From Moraxella bovis (GTDB lineage Bacteria > Pseudomonadota > Gammaproteobacteria > Pseudomonadales > Moraxellaceae), in the NCBI RefSeq assembly GCF_002014975.1, contig NZ_MUXV01000002.1, positions 147,345 through 186,296 on the forward strand: 38,952 nt of DNA, in the 5' to 3' direction. The translations under genes and the position numbers were made by a program. Within the stretch, counting starts at the first letter, position 1, and the number at the start of each line of letters is the position of its first letter. Below are positions 25,606 to 34,349 of the stretch, piece after piece. A model generated the notes under the pieces. The model did not search any database, was not told where the DNA came from, and saw only the letters and a program-made list of their open reading frames with translations.

Positions 25606-26997
25606 TTACTTCGGTGCAACCATGTCTTCTGGTCGTACCCATTCATCAAATTCTTGCTCGGTTAGTAATCCAAGCTCCACCGCCACTTGTTTTAGGGTTT
25701 TATTTTCTTTATAAGCAGTTTTGGCAATTTTGGCAGCATTTTCATAGCCTACATGACGGTTTAGGGCAGTTACCAGCATGAGTGAATTGTGTAAAAAGTA
25801 ATCAATCTTTTCGAGATTTGGTTCAATGCCTACCGCACAGTTATCGTTAAAGCTGTTGCAAGCGTCCGCAAGCAGGCGAATCGATTGGAGTAGATTATAA
25901 CCGATGACAGGCATGAAGACATTAAGCTCAAAATTACCGCTCGCCCCTGCCATGTTTATCGTTACATCGTTACCCATGACCTGAGCGACTACCATGGTCA
26001 TTGCCTCTGACTGGGTAGGATTTACTTTGCCTGGCATGATGGATGATCCTGGCTCATTCTCAGGAATGGTAATCTCACCCAGACCACATCGAGGACCACT
26101 AGATAACCAGCGGATGTCATTGGCGATTTTGTTTAAGCTACCTGCCAAGGTTTTTAATGCCCCAGACGCAAACACTTCGGCATCACGGCTTGCCAAGGCT
26201 TCAAATTTATTGGGAGCGGTGACAAAGGGTAAGTCCGTCAGCTCAGCGATTTTTTCGGCAGATTTGACGGCATAGTCAGGGTGGCTATTTAGTCCTGTAC
26301 CCACAGCAGTACCACCAAGGGGCAACTGATACAAGCCTTGCAAAGCGTTGTCAATTCTTACCAGTGCCAAATCAAGCTGTGCCACATAACCGCTAAATTC
26401 TTGTCCTAGGGTAAGAGGTGTGGCATCTTGCAAATGGGTGCGTCCGATTTTGACGATACCTGCAAAATCGGCAGATTTTTTGGCAAGCGTATCACGCAAC
26501 GCCTTAACGGCAGGGATAAGCGAGCGGTTAATCTCAACCGCTACTGCCACCCGAATGGCGGTGGGGAAGCTGTCGTTGGTGGATTGGGCGTGGTTGACAT
26601 GGTCATTAGGGTGGATGGGCTTATAAGTGCCTTTTGGATTGCCTGCGATTTCATTGGCTCGGTTGGCGATGACTTCGTTCATGTTCATATTAGACTGAGT
26701 GCCAGAGCCTGTCTGCCACACGACAAGCGGAAATTGGTCGACAAGCCCGCCTGCAATCACTTCATCACATGCCTGCACAATCAAATCACGCTGACTACTC
26801 TCAATCCGTCCAAGCCCTGCATTGGTCAAAGCAGCAGCTTTTTTGACGGTTGCCATAGCGACAATGAGTGGTCGTGGCAAGGTCTCACCACCGATTTTAA
26901 AATTTTCACGGCTACGCTGAGTTTGAGCTCCAAAATAGGCATTGGCAGGAACTTGCACTTCGCCCATGGTGTCTTTTTCAATACGAAAGTCGGTCAT
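25606..26997 (-). CDS. fumC: Class II fumarate hydratase FumC
   Basis: FumC interconverts fumarate and malate in the citric acid cycle; class II enzymes are homotetramers without an iron-sulfur cluster. The 463-residue length matches the family exactly. Signature [15 protein letters not shown] (about 317-330) holds the catalytic Ser loop, [20 protein letters not shown] (about 186) carries the catalytic His, and [20 protein letters not shown] (about 100) the substrate-site residues. It is transcribed alone, divergent from fau, from a good promoter (27044-27072) with a Fur-like sequence overlapping the -35. That would fit use of an iron-free fumarase under iron shortage, which is inference. No other fumarase gene is in the window. 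Confidence 0.97.
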   Translation of the reverse strand: MTDFRIEKDTMGEVQVPANAYFGAQTQRSRENFKIGGETLPRPLIVAMATVKKAAALTNAGLGRIESSQRDLIVQACDEVIAGGLVDQFPLVVWQTGSGTQSNMNMNEVIANRANEIAGNPKGTYKPIHPNDHVNHAQSTNDSFPTAIRVAVAVEINRSLIPAVKALRDTLAKKSADFAGIVKIGRTHLQDATPLTLGQEFSGYVAQLDLALVRIDNALQGLYQLPLGGTAVGTGLNSHPDYAVKSAEKIAELTDLPFVTAPNKFEALASRDAEVFASGALKTLAGSLNKIANDIRWLSSGPRCGLGEITIPENEPGSSIMPGKVNPTQSEAMTMVVAQVMGNDVTINMAGASGNFELNVFMPVIGYNLLQSIRLLADACNSFNDNCAVGIEPNLEKIDYFLHNSLMLVTALNRHVGYENAAKIAKTAYKENKTLKQVAVELGLLTEQEFDEWVRPEDMVAPK

Positions 26998-27043
26998 AAA
27001 TTTTCCTTGTTTGGTGGATAAAAACTGCTAAAATGATTAGATT

Positions 27044-27087
27044 ACTATATCATTATTAACATAAATTTTCAATCATAAATCATTATC
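27044..27087 (-). promoter_or_regulatory. fumC promoter and overlapping Fur-box-like sequence
   Basis: On the minus strand, -35 TTGAAA (27067-27072) and -10 TATAGT (27044-27049) are 17 bases apart. At 27069-27087 the sequence matches the 19-bp Fur consensus at about 11 positions, with a perfect ATCATTATC end. The promoter call is good; the Fur call is tentative. Confidence 0.5.
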
Positions 27088-27116
27088 ATTTTTAATAATA
27101 CTTATTGGAAAAACTC

Positions 27117-27680
27117 ATGCCAAACACCCTACTTCGTACTCGTATCCGTAAAGAGCGTAAAGCCTTGACCGCCAAACAGCGTGCCAATTTTGCATTTATG
27201 GCAAGTCTGCATCTACCCAAACTCTTGCCCCATTTACCCAAAAATGCCAAAATTGGGCCATATCTGGACGATTTTGGCGAATTGCCCACCGCACCGATTT
27301 TGGCATTTTGTCAAAAGCATGGTTTTACCCCGTTTTTACCGATTACCATTAAGAATAAGCCTTTACGCTTTGCCCCTGTTGTTTTGCCATTAGCCAAAAC
27401 ACCTCTAAAACGCCACCGACTTGGCATGCAAGAACCCTTTGTCAAATATGGCATAAGTGCTGATAAATTAGACATGATTATTTGCCCGCTTGTGGCGGTG
27501 GATAGACAGGGCAATCGGCTTGGCATGGGGGGCGGATTTTATGACCGTACCTTTGCTCACTTTCGTGGGGTTAAGGTAGGTTGGTGTTATCATTTTCAAG
27601 TGGTTGAAAATTTAACAGTAAATAAATGGGATAAGGAGGTGGATATGGTGATAACGGATAGGGGTGTGATAAGATGTTAA
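27117..27680 (+). CDS. fau: 5-formyltetrahydrofolate cyclo-ligase
   Basis: This enzyme uses ATP to turn 5-formyl-tetrahydrofolate into 5,10-methenyl-tetrahydrofolate and so recovers stored folate in the cytosol. The 187-residue protein starts MPNTLLRTRIRKERKALTAK, the basic N-terminus of the family. It carries DMIICPLVAVDRQGNRLGMG followed by GGFYDRTF, the conserved ATP/substrate loop. I use ATG 27117, with GGA 8 bases upstream, over TTG 27105. In E. coli the homologue (ygfA/fau) follows the 6S RNA gene; no 6S-like structure is visible here. The closing QVVENLTVNKWDKEVDMVITD stretch is also typical. Confidence 0.92.
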   Translation: MPNTLLRTRIRKERKALTAKQRANFAFMASLHLPKLLPHLPKNAKIGPYLDDFGELPTAPILAFCQKHGFTPFLPITIKNKPLRFAPVVLPLAKTPLKRHRLGMQEPFVKYGISADKLDMIICPLVAVDRQGNRLGMGGGFYDRTFAHFRGVKVGWCYHFQVVENLTVNKWDKEVDMVITDRGVIRC

Positions 27681-27705
27681 AAACCACCCCGTGACGGAGC
27701 GGTTT
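27678..27705 (-). terminator. Terminator on the minus strand between fau and the transporter gene
   Basis: On the minus strand, AAACCGCTCCG and CGGGGTGGTTT pair with two wobbles around a TCA loop, followed by TTTTT. It would end transcripts of the NhaC-type transporter gene, beyond the repeat at 27717-27784. The plus-strand version lacks a T run. Confidence 0.65.
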
Positions 27706-27716
27706 ATACATAAATT

Positions 27717-27784
27717 TGTAAAGGTAAATTGCAATTTACCCAATGACAAAGCATTGATTTTTGGGTGTTGTATTCGCCCCCACA
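27717..27784. repeat. 68-bp MITE-like element (copy 2, diverged)
   Basis: It aligns end to end with 31209-31278, sharing the core TTGATTTTTGGG and the end TATTCGCCCC-CACA. The left end is mutated (TGTAAAGG), so the terminal repeats are imperfect. It contains an inner palindrome GGTAAATTGCAATTTACC. It lies between the stops of two convergent genes. Confidence 0.65.
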
Positions 27785-27792
27785 AGCCTAGA

Positions 27793-29139
27793 TTATAAAA
27801 CAAGCGAAGCCACCCACCCAAACACAATAAGCGGAATATTATAATGGATAAAGGTCGGTATCACGCTGTCCTTAATATGGTCGTGCTGTCCGTCCACATT
27901 TAGTCCCATGGTAGGGCCAAGCGTTGAATCAGAAGCAGGCGAACCTGCGTCCCCAAGCACGCCTGCGGTGGCAACGAGTGCCAAAGTCGCCATCGGACTA
28001 AACCCCATCGCCATACAAAGCGGCACATACATGGTTGCAATAATCGGCACGGTCGAAAATGACGAGCCAATCCCCATCGTAACCACAAGTCCCACCATGA
28101 GCATGGCAAGACTTGCCAGAGCCTTATTCGCCCCAAACAAATCCACCGCCGACTGCACCAGTGGCTCGATATGCCCTGTGGCGGTCATCACCTCAGCAAA
28201 GCCTTGGGCGGTAATCATGATAAAGCCAATCATCGCCATCATCTTAATGCCGTTATTAAAAACATCGTCTGCCTTACTCCAGCCGACCACGCCTGTCGCC
28301 ATAAAAATGGCAAAACCTGACAACGAGCCAAGCACGAGCGAATCGGTTTTTAGTTGAATGACAAACGCCACAATGATAGCGATGAGCGTTACGATGATTT
28401 TAAAGCCCATTTTGGTATCATTGACCACAGGCACATCATCGCCTTTTACCGTTAGGGTTTTGGCATTGTCATATACTCTGGGTTTACGATAACTTACAAA
28501 AATCGCCACAAGCAACCCTGTCAGCATACCGAGTGCAGGAATTGCCATCGCTTTCATTACCGAAATGCCAGACGTATCAAGCCCTGATTTGGCAAGGTTT
28601 GCCATGATAATTTCGTTTAAAAATATGTCGCCAAACCCATAGGGGATAAACATATAAGTATTGACAAGCCCAAAGGTAATCAAGCAAGTAATAAGCCGTC
28701 TGTCTAATTTTAATTCATTAAACACCGTCAAAAGTGGCGGAATAAGTAGCAAAATAAAGGCAATGTGAATGGGGATAAGATTCTGGCTTAGGCAAGCAAA
28801 CAGCACAATCACGCCAAACACCGCCCATTTGATACCGCCATTTTTGGCATTTTTGACCGCCAAGATGACTTTATCCGCCAACGCCTTTGGTACACCCGAA
28901 TGAGCAATCGCCATGGCAAACGCCCCAAGCATGGCATACGACAAAGCAATGCCCGCCCCGCCTTTGATGCCGTTTTGAAAATGCGTCAGCACGCCTGTCG
29001 CCCCATTTTCTACGTCCGTCAAGGGCAGTCCTGCCAGCAAACCACCCACAACCGCCCCCACAATCAAACTTAGCACCACATGGACACGAGCAAGCGACAG
29101 CCCTACCATGATGATGACCGCTAACAGTACAGCGTTCAT
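27793..29139 (-). CDS. YuiF/NhaC-family membrane transporter (putative Na+/H+ antiporter or amino-acid permease)
   Basis: The 448-residue inner-membrane protein has about 11 hydrophobic helices over its whole length. The N-terminus (MNAVLLAVIIMVGLSLARVH, then LSLIVGAVVGGLLAGLPL) is the N-terminal domain of the Na_H_antiporter family. Further family-type motifs are LGAFAMAIAHSGVPKALAD, GIGSSFSTVPIIATMYVPLC and LGDAGSPASDSTLGPTMGLN. Relatives were first called Na+/H+ antiporters; the B. subtilis relative YuiF has been linked to histidine uptake, so the substrate is uncertain. I start at 29139, where AAGGTGG precedes ATG; the longer frame to 29163 begins with a rare codon. It stands alone, convergent with fau. 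Confidence 0.85.
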   Translation of the reverse strand: MNAVLLAVIIMVGLSLARVHVVLSLIVGAVVGGLLAGLPLTDVENGATGVLTHFQNGIKGGAGIALSYAMLGAFAMAIAHSGVPKALADKVILAVKNAKNGGIKWAVFGVIVLFACLSQNLIPIHIAFILLLIPPLLTVFNELKLDRRLITCLITFGLVNTYMFIPYGFGDIFLNEIIMANLAKSGLDTSGISVMKAMAIPALGMLTGLLVAIFVSYRKPRVYDNAKTLTVKGDDVPVVNDTKMGFKIIVTLIAIIVAFVIQLKTDSLVLGSLSGFAIFMATGVVGWSKADDVFNNGIKMMAMIGFIMITAQGFAEVMTATGHIEPLVQSAVDLFGANKALASLAMLMVGLVVTMGIGSSFSTVPIIATMYVPLCMAMGFSPMATLALVATAGVLGDAGSPASDSTLGPTMGLNVDGQHDHIKDSVIPTFIHYNIPLIVFGWVASLVL

Positions 29140-29231
29140 TTGCCACCTTCTATCATTAATCAAAAATCCGATTATACCCCATTTTTACAAAAATACACAA
29201 GATAAAAACGTTTTGGTATGATTTAAAAGGC

Positions 29232-29273
29232 GTTGTAGACCAATTGTACGACAGTCATCGACAAATCTACAAC
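29232..29273. repeat. Inverted repeat in the transporter-thiI gap
   Basis: Perfect 8-bp arms GTTGTAGA (29232-29239) and TCTACAAC (29266-29273), with inner TTGT/ACAA pairs, in a 258-base gap without a gene. It has no T run, so it is unlikely to be a terminator. It may belong to the transporter's control region, about 100 bases before its ATG. Confidence 0.4.
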
Positions 29274-29361
29274 AAACCATTAAATGCAATTAATCAGGAC
29301 AACCGTTATGCTCACAAACCCATTAATCAGCCATCTTAGTGCATGAACTTAATCATAGACC

Positions 29362-29388
29362 CAAAAAGCGTTTAAACTGGCAAACGCC
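29362..29388 (-). terminator. Terminator of thiI
   Basis: On the minus strand, stem GCGTTT / AAACGC with an 8-nt loop followed by TTTTT, 10 bases after the thiI stop. Confidence 0.8.
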
Positions 29389-29397
29389 TCATGAGGT

Positions 29398-30861
29398 TTA
29401 TTTTGATAAAGTATTGAGGTTGGTTTGACAATTTAACACCTTAACATTTTGATGCCCCTTATCCTTTAAATACACCGCTTGCAAACCGCTCATCACGCCT
29501 TTTTTGCAGTACAAAAAATAATTTTTGGTTTTATCCAATTTGTCAAGTTCTGTGGCAAGTTTATAAAATGGAATACAAATATGCGGTATGCCAAGCGGGT
29601 CATCGTCCGTCTCATCTGTCGCCCGAATGTCAATTACCACGTCATCTTTGCCAATGGCGTGTGCCGTATCAATGGCATGGATGTCGCTCGCTTGGTCTTT
29701 GATGGTGCGAATGTCAATGGTCATGGCGGTGTCAATGGCATTTTGCAACACATTGAAATCAAACTCACTTTCGGTGGCGATGAGTTTATGCTCCACCGCC
29801 TTGACCGTGGGGCTTTTTGAGATAACTCCACAAAACTCAGGTATGGATTTGGCGATGTCTGCTGCGCCGATTTTTTCAGCCGTGGCGATGATGTTCGCCT
29901 TGTCTTTGGTGATGAGCGGGCGTAACACCAGCACATCGCCTGCCTTGTCTATCATGGCAAGGTTGGTGAGCGTTTGGCTTGCCACTTACCCCAAGGCTTC
30001 GCCCGTTACCACCGCTTCGATGCGGTTTTTTTGGGCAATCACGCTTGCCACACGCATCATCATTCGCTTTAAGACCACGCCCATTTGACCATCATCAATC
30101 TTAGTCAAAATCTCGCCCACCACAGGTTCAAAATCCACCGTAGTAAAGCGTACCTTATGCGATGAACTGTACCGCTCCCACAGCTCGTACGCCATTTGTT
30201 TGGTGCCAATCTCATGCGTGCGACCGCCCATGTTAAAGAACAAATAATGCACCCGACTGCCACGTCTGATAAACTCATAGCTTGCCACGCCCGAATCAAA
30301 CTCACCCGAGATAAGCGACAACACGTCTTCTTGGGTGCTCATGGGAAATTCGTCCATGCCGTCATGGCGTACCTTGATAAAGAGCATTTTGTCGTGTTCA
30401 ATCTCAATTTTGACGGTAATATCAGGGTTTTTAAGTTGCACCTTAGCACTGGCTATCGCCTAATTTAGCCCACCGCCCACATATTTGGCGATGTCCATGG
30501 ACGTAAATGGGTGCGTGCCACGTCTTTTGACTCGCACGCAAAAGCTCTTGTTTTCAAGGCTTTCTCTTACCTTAGGCAAGGTCTGCTCAAAAATGTCATG
30601 CAAATCGGCAAAAGGCGATTCTTCGACTTCTAGAATATGATGAATGCCTGAGGTGCATTGCAATTTGTCAAGCAATATGGGGCGTGCCGACTCATTGCGA
30701 TGACGCACTTTAATATAGTCCCAATGCTGAACCACAACTGCCGTCTCATCAAGGGGTTTTAGGACATTACGCAAATTTCCTGCCAAAATCTTGACAAAGC
30801 GTTTACGCACGGTGTCGCTTTTCATCATGATTTCAGGGTCGAGTTTAACAATATATTTTAT
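29398..30861 (-). pseudogene. thiI: tRNA 4-thiouridine synthase / thiamine biosynthesis ThiI, decayed by point mutations
   Basis: ThiI adds sulfur to tRNA uridine 8 and supplies sulfur for the thiamine thiazole. One continuous frame of 487 codons matches the whole protein: ferredoxin-like/THUMP region, PP-loop region and C-terminal rhodanese-like domain with FLYCKKGVMS. Four lesions are visible. The expected ATG is ATA (30861; [10 protein letters not shown] follows). TAG (30460-30462) replaces Gln in GGGLN-Q-AIAS. TAA (29986-29988) replaces Gln in GEALG-Q-VASQTL. The PP-loop SGGFDS is SGEFDS (30301-30303). The Gln and Gly identities come from E. coli ThiI as I remember it. Each change is a G:C to A:T transition. 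An internal ATG at 30828 could start only a short fragment. The terminator remains. Confidence 0.9.
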
Positions 30862-30877
30862 AAAAATTCGGCAAAAG

Positions 30878-30902
30878 AAAAAGGCGTATTATACACCTTT
30901 TT
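30878..30902 (-). terminator. Terminator downstream of the BrnA-like gene
   Basis: On the minus strand, AAAAAGGTGTA and TACGCCTTTTT pair with one wobble around TAA and end in T5. It separates the small gene at 30940 from thiI. Confidence 0.65.
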
Positions 30903-30939
30903 GTTGGTTTAAAAAAAACTTTCCATAACGCACCAAAAA

Positions 30940-31164
30940 TCATGCAAACAATAAACGTATTACGGCATTTAGACGTTCTCGGTCTTTTTGATTGTGGGCG
31001 TGCTGTTTGATAAGCTCCAACACATCATTATCAAGTAAAGCGGTAATGTCGCTGTCATGATCCTGTTTTGCCTGTAAAAATCGGCTCATTTTGGGATTGG
31101 CGTGATTGCGTTTTGCGTGGCTCATGTCCCAATCTTTATAGGTTTCATAAATTTCATTTTTCAT
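30940..31164 (-). CDS. Small hypothetical protein, BrnA-antitoxin-like C-terminus (74 aa)
   Basis: The 74-residue, highly charged protein ends SDITALLDNDVLELIKQHAHN then RERLNAVIRLLFA. This resembles the ribbon-helix-helix end of BrnA antitoxins (D-x-D-V-x-x-x-(I/F)-K ... IN-x-V-(L/I)-R). BrnA neutralises the RNase toxin BrnT and represses its own operon. Here no BrnT-like frame lies upstream or downstream on the same strand, so it would be an orphan, or simply a DNA-binding protein of similar fold. The N-terminus (MKNEIYETYKDWDMSHAKRN) is unlike BrnA. No clear ribosome site precedes the ATG. A dedicated terminator follows, which supports it being a real transcript. Confidence 0.55.
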   Translation of the reverse strand: MKNEIYETYKDWDMSHAKRNHANPKMSRFLQAKQDHDSDITALLDNDVLELIKQHAHNQKDRERLNAVIRLLFA

Positions 31165-31208
31165 AATTTTTGATGCAATGTAATAAGTTCAATACTCTTG
31201 GCAAAATT

Positions 31209-31278
31209 TGTAGGGGCAAATGGCAATTTGCCCCATGATAAAGCTTTGATTTTTGGGCGAATATAATTCGCCCCTACA
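31209..31278. repeat. 70-bp MITE-like element (copy 3, best preserved)
   Basis: Perfect 8-bp terminal inverted repeats TGTAGGGG (31209-31216) / CCCCTACA (31271-31278). Two sub-palindromes lie inside: GGGGCAAATGGCAATTTGCCCC-type at the left (split by GG) and GGGCGAATATAATTCGCCC at the right, joined by an AAAGCTTTGATTTTT linker. It lies between ychJ and the small BrnA-like gene. Confidence 0.7.
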
Positions 31279-31294
31279 CACTCCATTTTGGTAG

Positions 31295-31753
31295 TTAAAG
31301 CAAAAACCTCCCACAACACACCTTAAACTTCTCGCCACTACCACAAAGGCACAGCTGTTTGTTGGTCAGCATAACAGGCACGGTTGGGTCAAGAAAATAC
31401 CACCGCTCGCCTATTTTGACAAAAGCGGACAATTCATCATGCACCTGCTCGCCATCGCCATTGTCAAAATAGGCCTTAAAATGCACTTGGACGTGGCGTT
31501 TGCCGACTTTGTTATGACTTATCACGTCAAGGCGTGTCCAGTTCATGCCGTCTGCCCATGCTTGCAAGGCGGATTTGTCAAGCCTATCTTGCTGGCTTGG
31601 AACGGTTGTGGCGATGATATAGTCCACGTTTTTTAGATAAAAAGAGCCAAACCTTGATTGCATAAGATGCTCGGCAGTAGGGGCAGGCGTGCCGTCATGA
31701 TAAGGCTGACAGCACACTGCATAAGGGTTGCCCGAGCCACAATAACAACCCAT
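31295..31753 (-). CDS. ychJ: YchJ family protein with SEC-C zinc motifs
   Basis: The 152-residue protein has the family's two SEC-C type metal sites: [15 protein letters not shown] at the very start and LCLCGSGEKFKVCCGRF at the end, each able to bind zinc through Cys residues. Between them lies an NTF2-like fold with the hallmark AEHLMQSRFGSFYLKNVDYI and VQVHFKAYF. Its biochemical role is not known; SEC-C domains often mediate binding to other proteins. I start at ATG 31753, because the cysteine motif begins there. This start overlaps the ppk1 stop as TGATG, so it is translated together with polyphosphate kinase. The longer frame to 31786 lies inside ppk1. Confidence 0.88.
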   Translation of the reverse strand: MGCYCGSGNPYAVCCQPYHDGTPAPTAEHLMQSRFGSFYLKNVDYIIATTVPSQQDRLDKSALQAWADGMNWTRLDVISHNKVGKRHVQVHFKAYFDNGDGEQVHDELSAFVKIGERWYFLDPTVPVMLTNKQLCLCGSGEKFKVCCGRFLL

Positions 31754-34011
31754 CAGGCACGCTCGCAGATTTTTTCTAATAGGCACTGCTGAGCGTCGTG
31801 AATGTCCGTGCCGTCTTTATCATGATGGACTTGATTCCACTCGCCACGCCCATCAAGCTCCCACGCCTGCACGTTATCGCCAAGGTAGTTTATCAGCCCA
31901 TCTTCATAAATGCGTTTAAAGAGCCTCTCATCCAAAATCGGAAACGCCACTTCCACACGGTGCAGCAGGTTTCTGTCCATCAAGTCAGCACTCGAACAGT
32001 AGAGCTTTTCATCGCCATCATTATAAAAATAATAGACACGGGTATGCTCCAAGAACCGTCCCACGATAGAGCGTACACGGATATGCTCGGACAAGTCCTT
32101 GACCTGTGGACGCAGACAGCAAATGGAACGGATAATCAGGTCAATCTCTACCCCTGCACGGCTTGCTTCATAGAGCTTGTTGATGATACCACGCTCGGTG
32201 ATGGCGTTACATTTTAGGATGATACGCCCTTTTTTGCCGTTTTTGACATGATTAATCTCATCATCGATGAGGCGTATCAGTCCATCATGCAGGGTAAAAG
32301 GTGCGTGCATGATGTGATGGGATGGCAATGGCCTGCCCATGCCTGTGAGCTGTCCGAACACGCCTGCTACATCGGCACAAATCTCTTCGTGAGCGGTAAA
32401 CAGCCCATAGTCGGTATAGGCTTTGGCGTTGCCAGCGTGATAGTTGCCCGTGCCTAGATGAGTATAACGGCGGATTTTGCCGTCTTCTCGACGCACGATG
32501 AGCATGAGCTTGGCGTGTGTCTTGTAACCAACCACGCCATATACCACAATGGCTCCGGCGTCGGTTAGCATATTGGCGACAGCGATGTTACTGGCTTCAT
32601 CAAATCTGGCACGCAGTTCGATGACGGCGGTCACTTCTTTGCCATTACGAGCGGCAGCGGCTAGGGCTTGGACAATCTCTGAGTTGGTGCCAGAGCGATA
32701 AATGGTCTGTTTGATGGCAAGTACATCAGGGTCGTTCGCCGCCTGCCACAAGAGATTGACCACAGGTGTGAACGCATCAAAAGGATGGTGTACCAGCACG
32801 TCTTTGTTTTTCATGACATTAAACATAGACGTGTTGTCTTTGGCGACTTTGACCGTCTCCATACCCTTAAATGGCTTGGGGATGGCGTGCGTGAACGGGG
32901 TAAATTTTAACTCAGGCTTATCAAAACTTGTCAGCATGCGAGTCAGGTTCACAGGACCATTGACCCGATAAAGCTGCGACTCATCAAGCTCAAACTCTTT
33001 TAATAGTAGCTCATACAGCTCTTTGGGACAGTTGGTACTTACTTCTAGACGCACCTTATGCCCAAAACGGCGGTTATCCAGCTCACCTTCTAACGCCTTG
33101 GCTAGGTCTTCGACATCATCGGACACATCAAGGTCGGCATTACGAGTGAGTCTAAATTGATGACAACCGGTGACTTTCATGCCCAAAAACAGCTCGCCCA
33201 CATGCTCATGAATCACCGCTGAGAGCATGATGTGGTGGTCTTTGCCCCCTGTCAGCTCATCGGGCAGGCGTATCACACGAGGTAGTGAGCGTGGGGCAGG
33301 CACGATGGCAAGCGACAAATCCCGCCCAAAGGCATCTTTACCTTCTAGACTGACGATAAAATTCAAGGACTTATTGACCACTCGGGGGAATGGATGTGCA
33401 GGGTCAATGCTAATAGGGGTCAAGACAGGCAACACTTGATTAAAAAAGTACTCCCGCATCCACGCCTTTTGGGCATCGGTCAGCTCATGGCGTTTAAGAT
33501 AGCGGATGTCCGATTTGGCAAGCTCAGGCAAGATGTCTTCATTTAAGATGCGGTACTGCTCTTCGACCGCACGGTGTGCCACCTGACTAACCTCCGCCAG
33601 TAGCTCGGATGGTTTTCGCCCGTCCAGACTGCTTGACCTATCGCCATTTTTCATTTTTTGGATAAGCCCTGCCACCCGAATTTCAAAAAACTCATCCATA
33701 TTTGATGAAAAAATGGTCAAAAAGAACATACGCTCCAACAGCGGATGGCGTGGATTGGTCGCCTGAGCCAACACTCGAAGCTGAAACCGTAGTGTGGACA
33801 AATCACGATTGATAAAGCAGTCAGGGGTAAAATTGCCCGATTCATCAACAATCTGTTCAATATAGTGCAAATCGGTCGGTGCAGGGGTCTGTCCGAGCAC
33901 ACTCTGCATGGCTTGGTTTTCAATACTAGGAGCGGTGTCGGCATTTTGGTGTGTGATGGCGTTGGGCTTGCTGATTTGCTTGGCGGTCTTTGGGGCGTGT
34001 GGTGCGGTCAT
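31753..34011 (-). CDS. ppk1: Polyphosphate kinase 1
   Basis: PPK1 polymerises phosphate from ATP into polyphosphate, which matters for stress survival and virulence. The 752-residue protein starts at ATG 34011 behind AGGAG. Its first 65 residues are a low-complexity extension ([16 protein letters not shown]) not found in the E. coli enzyme. The conserved core begins [16 protein letters not shown] and [20 protein letters not shown]. The autophosphorylated His is in [14 protein letters not shown] (His499). [21 protein letters not shown] and [13 protein letters not shown] are further PPK1 signatures, and [20 protein letters not shown] carries the second active-site His. It overlaps ychJ by one base. 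No Pho box was seen in front of it. Confidence 0.97.
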   Translation of the reverse strand: MTAPHAPKTAKQISKPNAITHQNADTAPSIENQAMQSVLGQTPAPTDLHYIEQIVDESGNFTPDCFINRDLSTLRFQLRVLAQATNPRHPLLERMFFLTIFSSNMDEFFEIRVAGLIQKMKNGDRSSSLDGRKPSELLAEVSQVAHRAVEEQYRILNEDILPELAKSDIRYLKRHELTDAQKAWMREYFFNQVLPVLTPISIDPAHPFPRVVNKSLNFIVSLEGKDAFGRDLSLAIVPAPRSLPRVIRLPDELTGGKDHHIMLSAVIHEHVGELFLGMKVTGCHQFRLTRNADLDVSDDVEDLAKALEGELDNRRFGHKVRLEVSTNCPKELYELLLKEFELDESQLYRVNGPVNLTRMLTSFDKPELKFTPFTHAIPKPFKGMETVKVAKDNTSMFNVMKNKDVLVHHPFDAFTPVVNLLWQAANDPDVLAIKQTIYRSGTNSEIVQALAAAARNGKEVTAVIELRARFDEASNIAVANMLTDAGAIVVYGVVGYKTHAKLMLIVRREDGKIRRYTHLGTGNYHAGNAKAYTDYGLFTAHEEICADVAGVFGQLTGMGRPLPSHHIMHAPFTLHDGLIRLIDDEINHVKNGKKGRIILKCNAITERGIINKLYEASRAGVEIDLIIRSICCLRPQVKDLSEHIRVRSIVGRFLEHTRVYYFYNDGDEKLYCSSADLMDRNLLHRVEVAFPILDERLFKRIYEDGLINYLGDNVQAWELDGRGEWNQVHHDKDGTDIHDAQQCLLEKICERA

Positions 34012-34210
34012 GGTGTCTCCTTTGAACTTTTTAAAAATAAACTTTTTAAAATAATAAAACAACATCATCTATCTTATCATCATTTTATGAAAATTTGATA
34101 AAATTTTAAAGTCCCATTCTGCCATTTTTCCCCAATTTAAATGGCTTTTATCGTGGCGTATTTATCATTGTTTATTTTGGTTTGTTTTGTAAATTCATCT
34201 CAAATTTTCA

Positions 34211-34239
34211 TTGCTTTTTTGTGTTTGATTGGTTATAAT
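34211..34239 (+). promoter_or_regulatory. rplM-rpsI promoter
   Basis: -35 TTGCTT (34211-34216), 17-base spacer, perfect -10 TATAAT (34234-34239). The predicted leader is about 105 nt before the rplM ATG. Confidence 0.75.
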
Positions 34240-34293
34240 AACCGCTGTTTTTTGAGAGCCCTTCGTTTCCCAACTCACAAAGCAAGTAAAATC

Positions 34294-34315
34294 AAGCCTT
34301 TGGGCTTTTTTATTT
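34294..34315 (+). terminator. Terminator-like hairpin inside the rplM leader (possible attenuator)
   Basis: AAGCC (34294-34298) and GGCTT (34303-34307) with a TTTG loop, then TTTTTATTT. It lies about 55 bases after the predicted transcription start and 35 before the rplM ATG, so it could reduce read-through into the ribosomal operon. Confidence 0.5.
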
Positions 34316-34349
34316 GTTCAACTCTCAAACGTAACTAAATAGGTTTTAT

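Larger units (their letters stand above)
34012..34349. other. Divergent ppk1-rplM control region
   Basis: 338 bases, AT-rich on the ppk1 side (34021-34130) with no clear promoter pair there. On the rplM side it holds a strong promoter and a leader hairpin, listed separately. A 65-codon open frame at 34141 is not taken as a gene, since the promoter lies within it. Confidence 0.55.

Noticed and set aside
27000..27116. 6S RNA gene before fau, as in E. coli
   Set aside because: Only about 120 bases separate fumC and fau, with no room for a 180-nt 6S RNA and no matching fold.
29308..29346. Possible 12-residue leader peptide on the plus strand
   Set aside because: AGGA precedes the ATG, but no gene follows on that strand and the peptide has no run of a regulatory amino acid.
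29398..30861. Stop codon reassignment: both thiI stops fall on Gln positions (TAG and TAA)
   Set aside because: Other genes in the window end normally at TAA, TAG and TGA. The lost start codon and the PP-loop change are better explained by gene decay.
34141..34338. 65-codon open frame upstream of rplM
   Set aside because: It contains the rplM promoter and leader hairpin, has no ribosome site and looks like a chance hydrophobic frame in AT-rich DNA.
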